Assembly: GCF_019112545.1 (NCBI RefSeq)
Contig: NW_025064886.1
Coordinates: forward strand, 105,277-169,276
Direction of reading: 5' to 3'
Length of the DNA stretch: 64,000 nucleotides
DNA from: Guyanagaster necrorhizus
Taxonomy: Eukaryota > Basidiomycota > Agaricomycetes > Agaricales > Physalacriaceae
Shown here piece by piece: positions 59,654-64,000 of the stretch; position 1 is the stretch's first letter; the number at the start of each line of letters is the position of its first letter. The notes under the pieces were generated by a model. It was not told where the DNA came from, did not search any database, and was given only the letters and a program-made list of their open reading frames with translations. The translations under genes and the position numbers were made by a program.

Positions 59654-61234
59654 AGTATTCTATTTGATGAGGTGCTGGGGAGCTTTCCGTAAGTCTGAAT
59701 GAGCCTACATATTGCGTTTCATGGTTATTAATGATAGGAGAAAATAAGCAACAAGTTGTCGAGATCCGTTTCTCTGGTGCGCTCACTCCTGTTGACTCAT
59801 CGTCTCACCACCCGCTCGGCTGCTTGCCAAGAACGCGATAGTCGATAGTCTCTCATTGATTTACCAGGGAGAGCCCTAATGGGTGGGATCCCCCATTGCT
59901 CGTATACTTAAACAACTTGTTAGAGTCTCCGACTAGAATTTGCATGCGGCCGTATTGATGGATGTGTCACAATTTTCTCTTTCCTTATCTCTTTCGCGTC
60001 TCGGGCCGTGAATAAGCTTCCAGTGCACCTTCCATTGTCCCCTTATCGTTCAAGCGCTCTTATTAAGAGCTATGGCAACATTCATATCATTTGGGGTGCA
60101 TTCTGCGTCTTTTACTTCGGACTCAAGGCGCACGTTCCCGAAGGCTGGCGTAAGTGAACATGTCATTGACAGCTGCCAAGCAAATACGGTGAGTTGGATG
60201 TCTGTGCTTCAGAAACATTATTCCCAACTCTTTGCCAACGAAGAGTTCGCCAGCGTTCCTTCAATAGGATTGCCGCAGTAATATTATTTAATTATCATAC
60301 CCCTATACCCCGCGTTACTTTCACCGCGGAGCCCCGCAAAACTCAAATGTTCCATGATTTTACGACATGACCCGAGAAAATTAACGACAGGTCTAGTGGC
60401 ACCCGAAGTTGTTCTACGACAGTACCGCGTTGCCTTCACGCGTTGGCAAGGCCAGGAGACTTGGCGCTAGTAGGTTCTTGAAGGATTCATGCTTTGTATG
60501 CTTGGCGCCTGTTGTACTGGTGGTGCAAGCACTGTTGCCCTTCTAGGATATTGGTGATGGCGGAGTTCCGTCCCTGTTTTATCGGAAGAACATGTCAATC
60601 TTCATCACGGTCTAGCCCAGCAGAAGGCTTTGATAGAAACAATACGACACGATACTTGCCAGAAAGTTTCGCGCACTCATATCGCATATCGCGGGGACGA
60701 AAGAAGACGTAGGGATGCAGACGGGATAACTTTGTAGACGCCGTGCCGTTCGAGTCGCGTAGATAAAGCGAAGCACGACGGTTGCGGATCCGGGCGCATC
60801 TAGACGCTGGAAATTGAGCGGTGATTGATCAGGCATCTTTGCCACATAAAATTAAGGATCTCTCCCCGCATTCAGGTCGGTTCGCCTTCCCCACAGCTGG
60901 CGGGATACACTCTGCAGCGTTGCGGGATCGGTCAGCAGTCAAGTCAAATGGCGATGACACTGACAATGCACGATCACCAAATCGGGAAGGCGCCAGAAAG
61001 CAATGACAAACACTTTCTTGCCGAGCATGAATTCAATCAATCTATCCAGTACGTTACCAACCTTAACCTCCCTTTTATACCTACCCAATCTCTTTACCCA
61101 GCATTTGCTCGTTTTCGCGCCCATACCGAACCCCGTCTTTTCCTTTCTACTGGCTCACTTCTGATCTCGTTCGCCAACACTCATCCCCGCGTTTCGATAC
61201 CCAGGATCCGACAACGGCCCTTCGAGATCCTGAC
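59654..61234. other. Intergenic; a short ORF of unclear status
   Basis: A 69-codon frame at 60072-60281 (starting MATFISFGVHSASF) has no family resemblance. GC-rich and AT-rich segments alternate and I see no RNA gene or repeat. Confidence 0.45.
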
Positions 61235-63335
61235 ATGAGTTGCAATGACAAAATGCGCAGCCGACCTGACGCTCTCCACTCTCTGCCTGCGACGACGATG
61301 GCCCCTGAAGAAACGCTTGAGTGGAATTGGGACGTGGAGCATTCAGACCGGCGACGAGAGAAACAGGCAGATGCTGCTCTTCATGGCGCATTGCCATTTC
61401 TCGTTGACAGATCCGTTCTCAAAGACGTCGTCCGCGAAAAGTTTGCTACTAACCCCGCTCGAATCATGTTTCTGAGTGCAGGTATGTGGCCGTGTCTTAT
61501 TATAGTTAACAGGTCGCTTATCTTTACGTCCAGGAACTTTCCACAAGGCTAGGACTCTTTCCCGCCGTTTCATTTTCGCCAATTCTCACGTTGCTTGTAG
61601 GCTTATCTCGTTACTCTCGTCGATGGTAGACAAGTCGTCGCCAGGGTAGCTCGTAGATTCATGCCTCGACTGAAGACCGAGTCGGAAGTCGCGACAATGC
61701 AATACTTGCAGCAAAACACGAATGTTCCGGTCCCGTTTGTTTACCACTATGACTCTAATCCGTATAACCGGCTCGGTGGAGAGTACATTCTGATGTCAAA
61801 GGTGTGCATTTTTGCCCACAGAACCGCGTGTATCCCAACCACCGACTCCATATTTCCAGGCACCGGGAAGGCCCCTTGCCGAAGTTTACCATTCACTGGG
61901 CTATAATGATCTCGTCAATCTTCTTAGAAACATCGCTAAGATGGTCATACCACTCTTCGCTCACCGCTTTCCCCAATTAGGATCGCTCTATTTCGGTCCG
62001 AGTCCTCCTTCAACTCCTGCCCTTTCGAATGCGGCGACACCCAAGGCGGTACAAACCTATTACTCCGCCTTTCCGTTCTCATCAACACTAGCGATGTCCA
62101 CTATCGCGTCCCCCACTACCGCCACCCCCAATTTCCATGCCAAGAAAGAGTACCACGTCGGTCCCATCATTTCATGGCCATTCTTCGGATCCCACCGAGG
62201 CGACTTGGCCCATCCTGACGAAATTAATCGCGGTCCTTGGACGACATCCGAATCCTATTTTCAGTCTTGCACAGATAGGGAAGTGAATGGCGTCATACGC
62301 GAAAACGAAGGCAAATCCGCACCCCACAGACTCCATCTTGACCCCGATGAAATCATATCGTCGCGCCACCATCAACTACAGGCCCTTCCAGGAGACCAGA
62401 GTGACGACAGTGACGAGTGGGATTTGGAGGAGAGTGAGGCAGAGTGGGACGGCCCTGGTGATGCAATGTATCGCGATTATCGGAGGATGCAGAGAAGTAC
62501 ATTCTTGATCGCCCATCTTGAACAACGGATCGAGCGTGTTCAGGCAGAGACCAACAGGTGGCTGAAGCTGATGGAGAAGTTGGCCAACAAAGTAAAGAAG
62601 GAAGGGCCTTCTCCGGAAGCGGAGATGTTTGGACTTGACTGTCACGACCTAAGTCTGGAAAACGTGTTTGTGGATATTGAAGACCCAACAAAGATAGTGA
62701 GCGCCTCGCATTCTTATTTTTTTTTTCTCTCTCTCTCTTAGCATCATATCTTTTAGACATGTATAATTGATTGGGAGTCAACTACCACTCGACCGCTCTG
62801 GGCTTGCGCACATCTTCCGGCTTTCCTTCAGGCCAGTCCTTTCACCGCCAAGCTTTTTCGCGAGATTGTTGTGGAGATGGCCTCCAAGAACAGGGACCAA
62901 AACGCGTGTCTCGCAAACGACTGGCTATACTACGAAGCCGCTGGCACGCGCTTGCGCATGGCTCACCGTTTCACTGAATGGGACGGCTGGGAAGAGGGCT
63001 TAGTGGACAGCATTTTAGGTCCTGAAGAATCCGAGGAAGATTGGTTAAATGACCCTGCAGTTACTCCCGAGCCTGAGTCCAATAGTGCCGGCGCTGCAGG
63101 GAGGAGAAAACCTTCGCTGAAGTTACCGCTGCCTTTAGAGAAGGAGTTGGAGAAAGAACAGATGCTTAATAAAACGGGAGACATATGCGGCGGCCGAGGT
63201 GGCGAGCTAGGAAGGAGACTCGAGGCGTGGCTTACAGTGACCCAGCAGTCACAAACAGGCAGGTTTTTGTGGGAGCATTCGGAAGACGATCATCATGATG
63301 AGTTACCAGTGAAAATGGACGGGCTAGTAATTTGA
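61235..63335 (+). CDS. AIM9-like aminoglycoside-phosphotransferase-fold kinase
   Basis: Exons 61235-61481, 61534-61547, 61601-61801, 61860-62696 and 62757-63335 give 625 residues. The nucleotide-binding loop is GTFHKAYLVTL, the lysine strand VARVARRFMPRLKTESEV and the hinge EYILMSKAPGRPL. The catalytic loop is CHDLSLENVFV (HDxxxxN) and the metal site is IIDWE. This is the phosphotransferase fold of the AIM9 group, named in yeast for altered mitochondrial inheritance. Substrate is unknown. A long acidic insertion between hinge and catalytic loop and a Glu/Pro-rich tail are notable. Exon 2 is only 14 nt and the intron after it (61548-61600) seems to begin with GC. Downstream ATGs at 61253 and 61298 are alternative starts. 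Confidence 0.85.
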
Positions 63336-64000
63336 TTGGGACTCTGTAGCGACTAATGGTAGGGATTGGATCCATTCACCTTCATCTATTGCAAGCTTTC
63401 TATAATGAATGTAGCATCTATTTCCAAGAGTCCTGTACATCTACAGAGATATAATTACAGACTGCATCAATTGTAATGTGTCATGAAGAATCCTTTTGGG
63501 ATCATAAGCTTGAGACCAGGTTACACATGTATAATCCTACCCAGATTTTCCTGTTTTATTCAATCAAAACTACTCACTCTCCTTTACACCTGGCCTGGAA
63601 GCACCTCTGTCAGCGCCCAGGAGTTCAAGGTGGTGCGATGACAGGTGGACGCAGCGTTGCGATACTTTGCATGAAACTCCGCTAACTAACGATGTCGACA
63701 GTATCACGATGGCTTGCGCGAATCTCGAGTAATTCTAGATCGTCTCCTGCCACTATTGATAATACTCTTGTTGCGCAGTCAAAGCTAATTCTGTGTACAC
63801 ACCGGATTGTCCACCGTTGCTTTCAGGGTCCATACGGACAGGTGCTGTGAGTCCAAGCCTCGTAGGTGGGTCAACGAAGGTGGATATCATAGGGTATTCC
63901 GTCACTGTCGTACTCAGCGAAGTACGGAAAAGTTTTGGATCCCTGATATTTAGCATAAGTCGTGAGAGCATCGTACTTGAAATTCTGCAAGTGAGGTACT
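63336..64000 (-). other. Right-edge region; possible 3' part of a minus-strand gene
   Basis: Between about 63,870 and 63,985 the minus strand reads FKYDALTTYAKYQGSKTFPY and FAEYDSDGIPYDIHL in one frame, which looks coding. A possible short continuation ends at TAG near 63,749. No family is recognised, and the gene would begin beyond the window. Confidence 0.3.

Noticed and set aside
62697..62756. CT-rich run that could be a microsatellite
   Set aside because: It is the polypyrimidine part of the fourth intron of the kinase gene.
1..64000. Search for CRISPR arrays, bacterial operons or prophage
   Set aside because: No spaced direct repeats, ribosome-binding-site pattern or phage genes. Spliced genes and LTR elements indicate a eukaryote.

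Overview
This looks like a basidiomycete fungal genome, most likely an agaricomycete. The genes carry many introns of about 45-60 nt, and several products resemble agaricomycete families: a plant-type O-methyltransferase, a phocein/MOB4 protein, an amidase, an AIM9-like kinase and a tandem Cys4 protein. The left half is packed with decayed Ty3/gypsy chromovirus-type LTR retrotransposons. I assigned no species.

Positions 1 to about 30,720 are a retrotransposon nest with very few CpG dinucleotides and many TGA/TAG/TAA interruptions. Two families are present. Family 1 has LTRs of about 500 bp: copy A (90-7507, +), inverted fragment B (7508-8069, -) and copy C (18067-25915, +). Family 2 has LTRs of about 460-470 bp: host copy D (8070-27745, +, lacking its 5' LTR), copy E (12073-17028, -) and fragment F (27746 to about 30,720, -). 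E interrupts the reverse transcriptase of D and is flanked by a perfect 5-bp duplication (GATAA). C interrupts the integrase of D and is flanked by CATTG/TATTG. D appears to lie in F. Family 1 has an unusual extra feature: between pol and the 3' LTR it carries an opposite-strand gene with a conserved 49-nt intron, encoding a coiled-coil protein with a Zn2Cys6-like cysteine cluster.

Near 30.7 kb the base composition changes abruptly and CpG becomes normal. The rest is gene space. It holds a decayed O-methyltransferase (30972-32812, +), a UbiA prenyltransferase relic (33505-33878, +), a protein with five Cys4 modules (34157-37852, -), a WHPDK-motif protein (38497-39324, -) divergent from a MOB4/phocein gene (39678-41565, +), an intron-bearing tRNA-Val-like gene (45864-45957, +), an acidic Ser/Pro-rich ORF (46480-47223, +), a secreted calcineurin-like phosphoesterase (53614-55379, -), a small unknown ORF (56057-56614, +), an assembly gap (56991-57000), an amidase-signature enzyme (57537-59653, +) and an AIM9-like phosphotransferase (61235-63335, +). 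About 12 kb between 41.6 and 53.6 kb is almost free of recognisable genes.

The genes do not form one pathway. The damaged O-methyltransferase and the UbiA relic may be remnants of one biosynthetic locus. MOB4 would act in a STRIPAK-type signalling complex. The phosphoesterase, amidase and kinase look like independent metabolic genes. Exon coordinates were read by eye from splice signals and family conservation.
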